A stretch of DNA of 16,557 nt from NCBI GenBank assembly GCA_025362535.1, contig JANYGE010000368.1, positions 1-16,557 of the forward strand, read 5' to 3'. The stretch's first letter is position 1, and each line of letters opens with the position of its first letter. The position numbers were made by a program, and so were the translations under genes. Origin of the DNA: Hyphomicrobiales bacterium (lineage in GTDB: Bacteria; Pseudomonadota; Alphaproteobacteria; Rhizobiales; Aestuariivirgaceae). Under the pieces are notes generated by a model. It ran no database searches. It saw only the letters and a list, made by a program, of their open reading frames with translations, and was not told where the DNA came from. This document shows, one piece after another, positions 6,891-13,532 of this stretch.

Positions 6891-8414
6891 ATGTCTGAGT
6901 TTGCCGAAGCGCAGGGAATGAACCCTGTGACAACCATGCCCCCAGCTTTGGGGGTGGTGGCTGTTGATGCTTCTGCACAGGCAAAATCCAGATCAGTCTC
7001 AGCGGATTCATTCCGCAAGCTCACAGCGCTTTTAAAGAAGCCAGATGCAATCCCATCCCTAAAGCCGATTGAACAATCGCTTCCTCAACCACCCGCACCA
7101 AGCATCGCAGCACCTGTGGCAGTCGAGATAATCTCAACTCCTGTTAGTGTTGAAGAACCCGCTATTGTTGTTGCCCCTGTTGTTGATGTCGCCCCCGAGC
7201 CCATTCCTGAAATTTCTGCTGCCGTTGAAGCGCCAGAAGAACCTCCTCCTGTCGAAGCTCCGCTGCAAGAAACGATCATCCAGCCGGAAGTTCCAGAGCA
7301 GCAGAAAAATGCGGCGCGGCCAAAGCCCCGTGATGCTTTTGCACAAGTGCCAAGCCTTGTTCCCGCAAGGGCACCAGAACCTGTCATTGTGCAAACGCCA
7401 GCACAGGAAGCTGAGTCAGCTGAACTTGCCAGATCCTTGCTGGATATGATGTCAGCCAGCAACAGCAATGGCCTGCCGCAAGAGCGCGCTCTTGCCGCTG
7501 ATACGCTATTGCGCATGGTGCCGCGGCTTCCCTTGAAGTCGCTGCTCATGTTGGCAGAACGCCTGTGCTTGATGGATAACCCACCGCAACTGATTGTAGC
7601 CAAATTAATCGGGGATCCCCGCATTGAAGTCTCTGGTCCACTTCTCGAGGAGTGTTCGCATATCACGGATGAAGTTCTCATTGCCGTGATCAATGAGGGC
7701 CTGCCAGCCAAACGCCGCATGATGGCGAGACGCCGCAAAATCAGCCGGGCCGTTGCCGCGCAATTGGTGTTGACGGCGGATCCTTCCGTGCTGCTCACCT
7801 TGGCGCGCAACATAGGCGCTGAAATTCCACACGAGAGTTTTATTCAGTTGGTGCATTTTGCGGGTGAGCAAGCGGATCTTCTGGCACCCCTCTGCATAAG
7901 GCCCGATTTACCAGTGCCTTTCGCCTTTGAACTTTTCTGGCCTGCCCCAGCGCAGCTCCGCCGTTATCTGCTCAGCCGCTTCCTCACTGATTCAGAAACG
8001 CTGACAAAGATTCTAAAAATCGCTTTGGTCGATAATGGCGAAGAAGGCACCAGCACTTCATTCCCCGATCCAGAAAGAATCAAAGCGGCGCTGCAATTGG
8101 CGGCCGATGGCAAAATTGATGAAGCTGCAGCGGCCATTGCTGAATGCGCACAAATCAATGTAGCCACAGCCGAGCGTATTCTATCAGATTATCAGGGTGA
8201 TCCGCTCGCAGCTCTGTTCAAAGCCGTTGGCATTCCCCGTGTCATCGCCGGTGAAATGCTGCAACAGGCCGCAACCACAATTCTGGATCCAACGCGTGAT
8301 CCTGAGGAGCTACCATCTCTTTTCGGCTCGCTCTCCTTTAATAAAGCCCGCATCTTGCTCACCTATTGGGATTGGGCCACACTGCAATCTGGACCTTATG
8401 CTCCATTGAACTAA
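6891..8414 (+). CDS. DUF2336 domain-containing protein
   Basis: Protein of about 507 residues. The N-terminal part has a short segment containing FRKLTALLKKPD, then a long linker (about residues 58-180) rich in Pro, Glu, Ala and Val. From about residue 182 follows the all-helical DUF2336 region, with repeats such as LARSLLDMMSAS, PLKSLLMLAERLCLMDNPPQLIVAKLIGDP and SGPLLEECSHITDEVLIAVINEG; it reads like HEAT-type repeats and is known almost only from Alphaproteobacteria. No enzyme motif, membrane segment or signal peptide is visible. The start is uncertain: ATG at 6891 is preferred, but TTG at 6837 and ATG at 6918 are in the same frame. The mucR gene follows after 12 nt, so the two are likely cotranscribed from the CtrA-site promoter upstream. 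Function unknown; a scaffolding or signalling role is only a guess. Confidence 0.83.
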   Translation: MSEFAEAQGMNPVTTMPPALGVVAVDASAQAKSRSVSADSFRKLTALLKKPDAIPSLKPIEQSLPQPPAPSIAAPVAVEIISTPVSVEEPAIVVAPVVDVAPEPIPEISAAVEAPEEPPPVEAPLQETIIQPEVPEQQKNAARPKPRDAFAQVPSLVPARAPEPVIVQTPAQEAESAELARSLLDMMSASNSNGLPQERALAADTLLRMVPRLPLKSLLMLAERLCLMDNPPQLIVAKLIGDPRIEVSGPLLEECSHITDEVLIAVINEGLPAKRRMMARRRKISRAVAAQLVLTADPSVLLTLARNIGAEIPHESFIQLVHFAGEQADLLAPLCIRPDLPVPFAFELFWPAPAQLRRYLLSRFLTDSETLTKILKIALVDNGEEGTSTSFPDPERIKAALQLAADGKIDEAAAAIAECAQINVATAERILSDYQGDPLAALFKAVGIPRVIAGEMLQQAATTILDPTRDPEELPSLFGSLSFNKARILLTYWDWATLQSGPYAPLN

Positions 8415-8426
8415 GGACGACCAATT

Positions 8427-8828
8427 TTGGAACCCAGCCCTACTCTTGCCCAAATGGCGACAGATATTATTGCCGCCTATGTCAGTAAAAATGATGTGCC
8501 GCGCCAAGATTTGACCAAACTCATTCATGACGTGTTTGAAGCTTTAGCTTCGGCAATGGAAAGCAAGAAGCCTGCACCCGCACCCATCATTGCCAACGGC
8601 GCGAAGAAAACCATATTCCCAGATTTTCTGATCTGCCTCGAAGATGGCAAGCGCTTTAAATCTTTGAAGCGTCATTTGCGCAGCGCTTATAATCTCACGC
8701 CTGAGCAATACCGCGCCAAATGGAATCTGAATGCCGACTATCCTATGGTTGCACCGAACTATGCCAAGACTCGTTCCAGTCTTGCGCGCAGCAGTGGGCT
8801 CGGAAAAAAATCGCCAAAACATAAATAG
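8427..8828 (+). CDS. mucR: MucR/Ros family transcriptional regulator with degenerate zinc finger
   Basis: Protein of 133 residues of the MucR/Ros family, DNA-binding regulators that silence AT-rich promoters and, in several Alphaproteobacteria, control exopolysaccharide, motility and cell-cycle genes. The N-terminal oligomerisation part (TLAQMATDIIAAYVSKNDV) and the DNA-binding core with FKSLKRHLR, LTPEQYRAKWNLNADYPMVAPNYAKTRS are unmistakable. The TTG start is supported by AAGGA at a good distance; the next ATG (8454) would cut into the conserved helix. The metal site is unusual: Cys70, Asp73 and His83 align with three ligand positions, but residue 87, His in zinc-binding members, is Ala and residue 88 is Tyr. 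Family members that fold without zinc are known from Mesorhizobium, so loss of zinc does not imply loss of function. Preceded by the DUF2336 gene at 12 nt. Confidence 0.93.
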   Translation: MEPSPTLAQMATDIIAAYVSKNDVPRQDLTKLIHDVFEALASAMESKKPAPAPIIANGAKKTIFPDFLICLEDGKRFKSLKRHLRSAYNLTPEQYRAKWNLNADYPMVAPNYAKTRSSLARSSGLGKKSPKHK

Positions 8829-8887
8829 TTTTATTTTTAACGCGACCGACTCTTGCGGATCAGATTTTAGGGATTCATAAAGAAAGT

Positions 8888-8906
8888 ATCGGTGGGTGGC
8901 ACCGAT
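8888..8906 (+). promoter_or_regulatory. Perfect 7-bp inverted repeat upstream of the PAS_5 gene
   Basis: ATCGGTG (8888-8894) and CACCGAT (8900-8906) form a perfect stem with a 5-nt loop, 23 nt before the GTG start of the PAS_5 gene and 59 nt after mucR. There is no following T run, so it does not look like an intrinsic terminator. It could be a dimer operator or a leader hairpin; no regulator can be named. Confidence 0.35.
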
Positions 8907-8929
8907 TCGGTAGGGCGATAGGGGCGACG

Positions 8930-9439
8930 GTGAATAAGATAATGGATGCAAGCGCATTCCGTGCACAATTGATTGTGCCGGAGCAACGCCAGCTTTATGA
9001 TTATTGGCTGAAGGCTGCTGCTGGCCGTAAATTGCCAGTACGCGCTGATATTAACCCGGCTGCAATCCCACGCATCTTGCCGGGGCTCAGCTTGATTGAT
9101 GTGAATTCAGATTTTGGCAAAAGCCGTGTGCGCTTGGCCGGAACCAAACTGCGCGAAATTTATGATCGTGAAATCACCGGACAGTTGATTGAAGATTTAG
9201 ATTGGGGCGATAAGCGCGAGTATTGGTTGGCCTCCTATAACCGCGCCATCGAAAGCGGCTTGCCTACACAGGGCGTTCTGAAAGGCCCACGCAATCACAA
9301 AGAACATCTGGTTCAATATTGGCTGAAACTGCCACTGGCCGATGCAACCGGCACCAAAGTGGCCATGCTGCTGTGCTATGATAATTTTGTACCAGCAACT
9401 GAGCGGCTGGAAGTTCACCAGCTCGGAATTTCGGCTTAA
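8930..9439 (+). CDS. PAS domain-containing protein (PAS_5 family)
   Basis: Protein of 169 residues that reads as a single PAS_5-type domain (PF07310), a stand-alone PAS fold common in Alphaproteobacteria. The characteristic order is seen: QRQLYDYWLKAAAGRKLPVRADINPAAIPRILP, then the PAS core with the strand SRVRLAGTKLREIYDREITGQ, and a C-terminal strand with KVAMLLCYDNF. There is no kinase, cyclase or DNA-binding output domain, so any signal must pass through a partner. The GTG at 8930 has GGGGCGACG upstream; an ATG at 8942 (MDASAF) is an alternative start. It lies 101 nt after mucR and 66 nt before the DUF6456 gene on the same strand. Ligand unknown. Confidence 0.85.
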   Translation: MNKIMDASAFRAQLIVPEQRQLYDYWLKAAAGRKLPVRADINPAAIPRILPGLSLIDVNSDFGKSRVRLAGTKLREIYDREITGQLIEDLDWGDKREYWLASYNRAIESGLPTQGVLKGPRNHKEHLVQYWLKLPLADATGTKVAMLLCYDNFVPATERLEVHQLGISA

Positions 9440-9465
9440 TCTATTTTAGGCATTGATTTCATAAA

Positions 9466-9498
9466 TAGGAATTTATATACTAAACTCCTAACCAGGAG
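9466..9498 (+). promoter_or_regulatory. Leader with two mutually exclusive hairpins covering the DUF6456 ribosome binding site
   Basis: The first hairpin pairs TAGGA (9466-9470) with TCCTA (9486-9490) and, after one mismatch, TTTA (9472-9475) with TAAA (9481-9484) around a 5-nt loop. The second pairs CTCCT (9485-9489) with AGGAG (9494-9498) around a 4-nt loop; AGGAG is the ribosome binding site of the gene starting at 9506. Both use the same CTCCT, so only one can form at a time. The first could equally be a DNA operator. The complementarity is seen directly; a switch is inferred. Confidence 0.4.
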
Positions 9499-9505
9499 CT
9501 AGTGC

Positions 9506-10045
9506 ATGTCCAGCGATGAAATCTCAACCGAAACGATTGCCGCCGAAAGCCCTTTGCTGCGCCTATTTTTAGGCAAGAGCACCGGCGGCAAAGCCTATAT
9601 TGATCATCTTCAATTCAGAGCAGGGGAGAAATTGCGCAGCGATTTTGAGCGCTCCCACCTGATGCAGCGCACCACATCGGTCTATTCAGAATCAGCGGGC
9701 TCCGGCGGCAGGCATTGGCAGCAGAGCGATAACAGCATCGCCAAACTGAATGACAATGCCATTGCCGCACGGCAACGCTTGCAACAGGCGTTTGAAGCAG
9801 TGGGGCCGGAGCTTTCGGGAATTCTTTATCAAGTGTGCTGTGTCGCTTCAGGTTTTGAGCACGCCGAAAAAATTCTGGCTCTGCCCGTCCGCAGCGGCAA
9901 GGCCGTGCTGGCTCTAGGTCTTACGAGGCTGGCCCGCCATTATGGCTTGATTAAAATCCATCGCCCGGAAAAACATGCGAGCATTTCGCATTGGGCCATT
10001 GATGATTACAGGCCTGCTATACAACCACCCGCGCATCAGCCTTGA
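9506..10045 (+). CDS. DUF6456 domain-containing protein
   Basis: Protein of 179 residues matching the DUF6456 pattern: ESPLLRLF near the N-terminus, FRAGEKLRSDFERSHL, then AIAARQRLQQAFEAVGPELSGILYQVCC and the C-terminal helical stretch LPVRSGKAVLALGLTRLARHYGL. The last part reads like a small helix-turn-helix, and the family is thought of as a putative regulator in Alphaproteobacteria, but its function has not been shown to my knowledge. The ATG start has CCAGGAG 7 nt upstream. The 3' end overlaps the convergent sufE gene by 29 nt (10017-10045). A structured leader lies directly upstream and may control translation. Confidence 0.85.
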   Translation: MSSDEISTETIAAESPLLRLFLGKSTGGKAYIDHLQFRAGEKLRSDFERSHLMQRTTSVYSESAGSGGRHWQQSDNSIAKLNDNAIAARQRLQQAFEAVGPELSGILYQVCCVASGFEHAEKILALPVRSGKAVLALGLTRLARHYGLIKIHRPEKHASISHWAIDDYRPAIQPPAHQP

Positions 10046-10424
10046 TCCGCGCCACCATCGAAGCAAGACCATTGGAGCGCTGTGGCGTGAGATGGTCTTT
10101 CAATCCAAGTTTGGCAAAAATCGAGGGCGTATCCACGGTTTCGATCTCAGGTAAAGTGAGCGGCTCAAAAATCATGAAGGCAATGGCGATCAAGCCTTTG
10201 ACAATCAGCGCATCACTATCGCCTTGCAGCTTGAGGCGATTGCCCTCAATCGTCGAATAAATCCAAACCTGACTGGCGCAGCCACTCACTTTGGTGGCAG
10301 GCGTTTTCAGCGCATCATCCATCGCTGGCAAAGCCCGGCCAAGCTCAATCACATAGCGATAGCGTTCTTCCCAATCATCGAGAAATTCAAAATCGGCAAT
10401 CAGCTCGTCAAGTTTCTGGCTCAT
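10017..10424 (-). CDS. sufE: SufE family cysteine desulfuration protein
   Basis: Protein of 135 residues of the SufE family. SufE takes persulfide sulfur from the cysteine desulfurase SufS and passes it to the Fe-S scaffold during cluster assembly in the cytoplasm. The conserved acceptor is Cys49 in the motif KVSGCASQVWIY, which matches the VxGCxSxVW signature. The helical N-terminus DFEFLDDWEERYRYVIELGR and the C-terminal LTPQRSNGLASMVARI are also typical. No other suf or isc gene is in the window, so it is a stand-alone copy, as often seen in Alphaproteobacteria. It follows the DUF5330 gene on the same strand after 33 nt and overlaps the DUF6456 gene convergently by 29 nt. Confidence 0.95.
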   Translation of the reverse strand: MSQKLDELIADFEFLDDWEERYRYVIELGRALPAMDDALKTPATKVSGCASQVWIYSTIEGNRLKLQGDSDALIVKGLIAIAFMIFEPLTLPEIETVDTPSIFAKLGLKDHLTPQRSNGLASMVARIKADARVVV

Positions 10425-10457
10425 ACACTGATGAGATAGGCAGGCTTGGGCCGGAAC

Positions 10458-10898
10458 TCAACCTTTTTTAGGCTGCTTCTTGCCTTGCCATTCCGGCAAA
10501 AGATCCTCGATCCGCAATGTCGAACCACTTGTTTCAGCTGATGCAACCACTCGGTCGGCACTGCCGGTGCGAATGGGATCAGCCTTTGCAAGATTGGCTG
10601 GAACTTTCACCAGCTTCGGCTTGTCATTGGTTGATTCATTGGCCCACTCATAAATGAGCTTGGCATTATATTTGGCTTTGCCTTCCAGGCCTTCAGCCAG
10701 ATATTGCGCTGTCACACACACTTGCGGCTTGCGTTCGCAAAACCCTTTGAAATCTGAAACAGTTTCAACGGCGGCAGAAATATAGCCCCAAGTTTCAGCA
10801 TTGGCACTCTGATCCGCATCATCTTGTGCAGAATGCGGCGGTGATGGCAGCGCCAATAACGTGCCTCCAACAACCAGCGTTTTCATGATCAGTCCCAT
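10458..10898 (-). CDS. DUF5330 domain-containing exported protein
   Basis: Protein of about 146 residues. An N-terminal hydrophobic segment (MKTLVVGGTLLALPSPPHSA) looks like a signal peptide, after which the DUF5330 core follows: AAVETVSDFKGFCERKPQVCVTAQYLAEGLEGKAKYNAKLIYEW, with two cysteines close together. The family is small, exported and largely restricted to Hyphomicrobiales; its function is not known. The start is ambiguous: ATG at 10898 and ATG at 10886 each have GGGA 6 nt upstream, and a TTG at 10910 is also in frame. The C-terminal part is low in complexity and basic at the end. sufE follows after 33 nt. Its upstream region, shared with the divergent peptidoglycan-binding gene, contains a perfect CtrA-type site. 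Confidence 0.82.
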   Translation of the reverse strand: MGLIMKTLVVGGTLLALPSPPHSAQDDADQSANAETWGYISAAVETVSDFKGFCERKPQVCVTAQYLAEGLEGKAKYNAKLIYEWANESTNDKPKLVKVPANLAKADPIRTGSADRVVASAETSGSTLRIEDLLPEWQGKKQPKKG

Positions 10899-11013
10899 AG
10901 CATATCCCAACTTTCCATTTCATCCGTTCTTGTCATAGCAAAGAGGTTTTGTGCTTCGGTGAAAGTCTGTGAGTCTAATTGATTCAATTTAACGCTAAAT
11001 TTGCGCCGCAGTT

Positions 11014-11030
11014 TTAAGCTGCCATTAACC
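11014..11030 (+). promoter_or_regulatory. Perfect CtrA consensus site between DUF5330 and peptidoglycan-binding genes
   Basis: TTAA-GCTGCCA-TTAACC matches the CtrA consensus TTAA-N7-TTAAC at every fixed position and continues into the half-site TTAACCAT. It lies in the intergenic region of about 240 nt between two divergent genes, 112 nt before the GTG start of the plus-strand gene. A further TTAACC at 11086-11091 has no matching second half. Confidence 0.7.
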
Positions 11031-11142
11031 ATGCCAATTTTGCCAACCGAACAAATCTTGCAACTGCGCGCTCTGAAAGGGGCTGTTAACCTAAACTCTG
11101 GCAAATTGCATTTCAAGTTTATGAGTTGGGTTGGAGTAGGGC

Positions 11143-11835
11143 GTGCGGAAAATGCGTGATGTGATAGATGATGATGAGCGGACATTAAAGCCGACATCCA
11201 TGCTCATGATCACATCGGCAATAATCCTCGGTGCCATGATCGTTTATAATGCTCTGGCCACCAACAACGCAAAACTTCCGTCTTTGCACGCCACAACCCG
11301 CATGCAAGTGACGGTGCCGGGGCAGGCCACCAACACCGTGGTTTTTAAATATGATGCAGACGTTGAAGATTTGCAGCGTGAGCTTCTTGCCACCGGGCAC
11401 TATATTGGCATGGTGGATGGTGTGATGGGCCAGCGCACGCAGATTGCGATCCGCAGTTATCAGCACGATAATAATCTTGAAGAAACCGGCAAGCCCAGCG
11501 TCGAGTTGATCAACCACATCCGCTACACCCGCAAAATCAAAGCGGCAGCAGAGTTCACCGGAAGTGTGGACCCTGCACCCGCAGCGCAAACCGATGCACC
11601 ACTGTTTGTGCCAACCAACAACCAAGCAGTTGCCGTAAAGCCAACAAAGCAGCAGCAAGTGCTGCGCGTGCAAATGACTCTGACCAATTTGGGCTATGAT
11701 CCGGGCGAACCGACAGGCACTTTAGACGAAGAAACCCGCGCTGCTATTTTAAAGTTTCAGATGGACAATGGCTTGGCCATGGAAGGCCAAGTGGATGCTG
11801 GCCTTCTGGCGGCCCTTAGCAAGTCCAGCAATTGA
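11143..11835 (+). CDS. Membrane-anchored protein with two peptidoglycan-binding domains
   Basis: Protein of 230 residues. One membrane segment at about residues 17-40 (MLMITSAIILGAMIVYNALA) follows a short charged cytoplasmic start, placing the rest in the periplasm. Two copies of the PG_binding_1 helical domain follow. The first is at about residues 72-130 (DLQRELLATGHYIGMVDGVMGQRTQIAIRSYQ), the second at about 165-228 (QVLRVQMTLTNLGYDPGEPTGTLDEETRAAILKFQ). A Pro/Ala/Thr-rich linker joins them. No catalytic domain is attached, so it probably tethers the membrane to the wall or positions a partner. The GTG start has GGAG 6 nt upstream; an ATG at 11152 is an alternative. It lies downstream of a perfect CtrA-type site and 9 nt before the DUF1491 gene. 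Confidence 0.88.
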   Translation: MRKMRDVIDDDERTLKPTSMLMITSAIILGAMIVYNALATNNAKLPSLHATTRMQVTVPGQATNTVVFKYDADVEDLQRELLATGHYIGMVDGVMGQRTQIAIRSYQHDNNLEETGKPSVELINHIRYTRKIKAAAEFTGSVDPAPAAQTDAPLFVPTNNQAVAVKPTKQQQVLRVQMTLTNLGYDPGEPTGTLDEETRAAILKFQMDNGLAMEGQVDAGLLAALSKSSN

Positions 11836-11844
11836 GCCGCTATT

Positions 11845-12183
11845 ATGCGGCTGAAATCTGAAATCTGGGTTGCTGCTCTGTTGCGCCGTTGTCAGGTGCA
11901 AAGCCTCTATGGTGCGGTTATTCGCAAAGGTGCCGCAGAGGCCGGAGCTATCTATGTGATCATCAATCACTTGAATGGCACGTGTGATTTGCTCTCGCCA
12001 GCACCTGGGCCTGCCTATGATGAGGCGGGCGAGCGCCGCTTTACCAAAGAATTTTCCAATCCGGTTACAATGAGCGAAATTGATAGTGTTCTGCAGCGCC
12101 GCCGCAAATTTGATTCTGATATTTGGGAAGTTGAAATTGAAGATCGTGTGGGCCTTGCTGGCCTTGAGCCAGAAATTTTATAA
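11845..12183 (+). CDS. DUF1491 family protein
   Basis: Protein of 112 residues that matches the DUF1491 pattern: MRLKSEIWVAALLRRCQ at the start, GAIYVIINHLNGTCDLLSPAPGPAYDE, then GERRFTKEF and the C-terminal SDIWEVEIEDR. The family is small, cytoplasmic and typical of Alphaproteobacteria, with no known function. The start is fixed by the conserved MRLKSEIWV and lies 9 nt after the stop of the peptidoglycan-binding gene, so both are probably on one transcript. A clear ribosome binding site is not seen, which fits translation coupled to the upstream gene. Confidence 0.88.
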   Translation: MRLKSEIWVAALLRRCQVQSLYGAVIRKGAAEAGAIYVIINHLNGTCDLLSPAPGPAYDEAGERRFTKEFSNPVTMSEIDSVLQRRRKFDSDIWEVEIEDRVGLAGLEPEIL

Positions 12184-12186
12184 TCA

Positions 12187-12203
12187 TTAGACAATTGTTA
12201 ACC
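12187..12203 (+). promoter_or_regulatory. Candidate CtrA binding site upstream of a small gene
   Basis: TTAG-ACAATTG-TTAACC fits the CtrA consensus with one mismatch in the first half and continues into TTAACCAT. It lies in the 70-nt gap after the DUF1491 gene, 50 nt before the ATG of the 57-residue protein, a distance that would allow a promoter overlapping the site. Confidence 0.55.
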
Positions 12204-12253
12204 ATGTCCGTCTTTAGTCAGCATCCAGATGCCAAGGCATGAGGGATTCTAAA

Positions 12254-12427
12254 ATGACGTCGGTGATCGAGTTTTCAAAATGGCAACGTGATGTGAAATC
12301 ACCGACAACACATTTTGGTCCAGCCCAACTGGTTATTTTTCCGGGTGTGCGCATTGAGAGATTAGAATCAAAGGACGGCATGGAGTTTTTTGATCCGCCA
12401 CTGAAAAGCTCAAAGACTTCGGCTTAA
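12254..12427 (+). CDS. Small conserved-looking protein of unknown function
   Basis: Protein of 57 residues. The ATG at 12254 is chosen over one at 12239 because GAGGG lies 7-8 nt upstream of it. The sequence has a small basic start (MTSVIEFSKWQRDVKS) and a core AQLVIFPGVRIERLE that resembles small alphaproteobacterial proteins with a pattern like EIVFFTGVRYER, as far as I can recall. No cysteines, membrane segment or known domain are present. The good ribosome binding site and an upstream CtrA-type site support a real gene. Its stop TAA overlaps the stop of the convergent DUF1254 gene in the shared TTAA at 12424-12427. Confidence 0.72.
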   Translation: MTSVIEFSKWQRDVKSPTTHFGPAQLVIFPGVRIERLESKDGMEFFDPPLKSSKTSA

Positions 12428-12987
12428 CCCGCCAGCTTCGGTTCGCAGCGGCTATCTTTGATGATGGCTTCAATCGGCTTGCGCATCAGTTCATCCGAAA
12501 GCGGAATCCACACAATCGCAAGCCCTCGGCGCTCGGTGGTTTCAACCCGCCAGCCTAAGTTTTCAATCTGTCCAGCATCATCCGGATCTCCGGTTGACAT
12601 GATTTGTTCCAAGAATGATTTTGCTCTCGAGAGTTCAATCGTGAAGGCGCTGCTGCCCGCCTGCACATCATCCAAAGCGTAAACCTGTTTTCCAGATTGC
12701 GTATAGATCGCCATGGTCCAATAGGTTTTAGGCAGCGTTGCCGATAAAACCAGTTGCCCCGCACCCAAATCATATTTGCACACACCAACCACATCAAGCA
12801 CCGTAGCAGCCGGAAATAATTGGGCCTGTTTTTCAGGGGCTAAAATAAAGAATGAATTGTCTGGTCGACCCTCAGTTGCCTGATAGAGTTTTTGTTGAAA
12901 CAACAGAGCCGGTGCAAACAACACATAGGAAATGTGAACTGCCACAATAATCATGGACACAGTCAAGATCCAAAACAGCCTTGCCAT
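12424..12987 (-). CDS. DUF1254 family membrane-anchored protein
   Basis: Protein of 187 residues with an N-terminal membrane segment (about residues 3-25, MARLFWILTVSMIIVAVHISYVLFAP) and a soluble, probably periplasmic domain. The pattern CKYDLGAGQLVLSATLPKTYWTMAIYTQSG and the C-terminal ERRGLAIVWIPL match the short DUF1254 proteins that sit next to DUF1214 proteins in Hyphomicrobiales. The start is the ATG at 12987, which shares one base with the stop of the DUF1214 gene (TGATG), so translation is coupled; an upstream TTG in frame is unlikely. No enzymatic activity is known for this short type. It is the third gene after PBP1A. Confidence 0.82.
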   Translation of the reverse strand: MARLFWILTVSMIIVAVHISYVLFAPALLFQQKLYQATEGRPDNSFFILAPEKQAQLFPAATVLDVVGVCKYDLGAGQLVLSATLPKTYWTMAIYTQSGKQVYALDDVQAGSSAFTIELSRAKSFLEQIMSTGDPDDAGQIENLGWRVETTERRGLAIVWIPLSDELMRKPIEAIIKDSRCEPKLAG

Positions 12988-13526
12988 CAGCAATTGCCTT
13001 TCTTGACATGCGGCAAGGTGAGGGGCTGGCCTTGCTCAGGCTCGCTCACCACATAATTCAGTGTGAATGGGCCTGTATCAGGGGGCTGTAACCAATTTCC
13101 GGGTGTTGGATGCAGGTCTATCGTTGCACGCAATTGCCGTTCACTGCCGAGTATCGCGCGGCCTGCCGATAAAATAGCTTGGGCCTTTGCCACACCAGAA
13201 CCTTGAAGCGAGAGCGACCACCAGCGCGCCGAAATCGCTGGCCCATCAAGCGCGAAAATACAATCCCCCCGCAAACTATTGCCATCATCATCAAGATCAC
13301 GCACAAAATAATGGGTTGAGACCGGAGTGGGCACAGAACCCGCCGCCAGAAAATGACCGACAGCATAGGGCCGCAAATTATCATCCGGGCCAAGCCGCCA
13401 CTCTTTCCAGCCGCCGCTATCAGCAACTGATTGCATGCCCCATGTTTCAAGCGATTGCAGCGCACTGCCCAAGCCAAGGGCAACACCAGCGACAATAAAA
13501 ATTGTTGAAGAATTAAATATCCGCAT
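12987..13526 (-). CDS. DUF1214 domain-containing protein
   Basis: Protein of 179 residues with an N-terminal hydrophobic segment (STIFIVAGVALGLGSALQSL, about residues 7-26) that would serve as signal or anchor. The rest matches DUF1214: RLGPDDNLRPYAVGHFLAAG, LRGDCIFALDGPAISARWWSLSL and the C-terminal GNWLQPPDTGPFTLNYVV. The fold is expected to be beta-rich and periplasmic; its function is not known. The ATG start has GAGAG 4 nt upstream and lies 6 nt after the PBP1A stop codon, and its stop overlaps the start of the DUF1254 gene. The spacing implies one transcript with PBP1A. Confidence 0.85.
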   Translation of the reverse strand: MRIFNSSTIFIVAGVALGLGSALQSLETWGMQSVADSGGWKEWRLGPDDNLRPYAVGHFLAAGSVPTPVSTHYFVRDLDDDGNSLRGDCIFALDGPAISARWWSLSLQGSGVAKAQAILSAGRAILGSERQLRATIDLHPTPGNWLQPPDTGPFTLNYVVSEPEQGQPLTLPHVKKGNC

Positions 13527-13532
13527 TGGCTC

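Noticed and set aside
7085..7813. A 242-codon minus-strand frame across the DUF2336 gene
   Set aside because: It mirrors the Pro/Ala/Val-rich linker and gives low-complexity Ser/Gly/Ala sequence, as expected of a shadow frame; the plus-strand protein is the one with family features.
8816..8840. AAAAC-N7-GTTTT followed by ATTTTT at the end of mucR as an intrinsic terminator
   Set aside because: The stem is only five pairs, four of them A-T, too weak for an intrinsic terminator without further evidence.
10889..11197. A 102-codon minus-strand frame between the DUF5330 and peptidoglycan-binding genes
   Set aside because: It covers the intergenic CtrA site, overlaps the starts of both real genes and has no good ribosome binding site or recognisable sequence.
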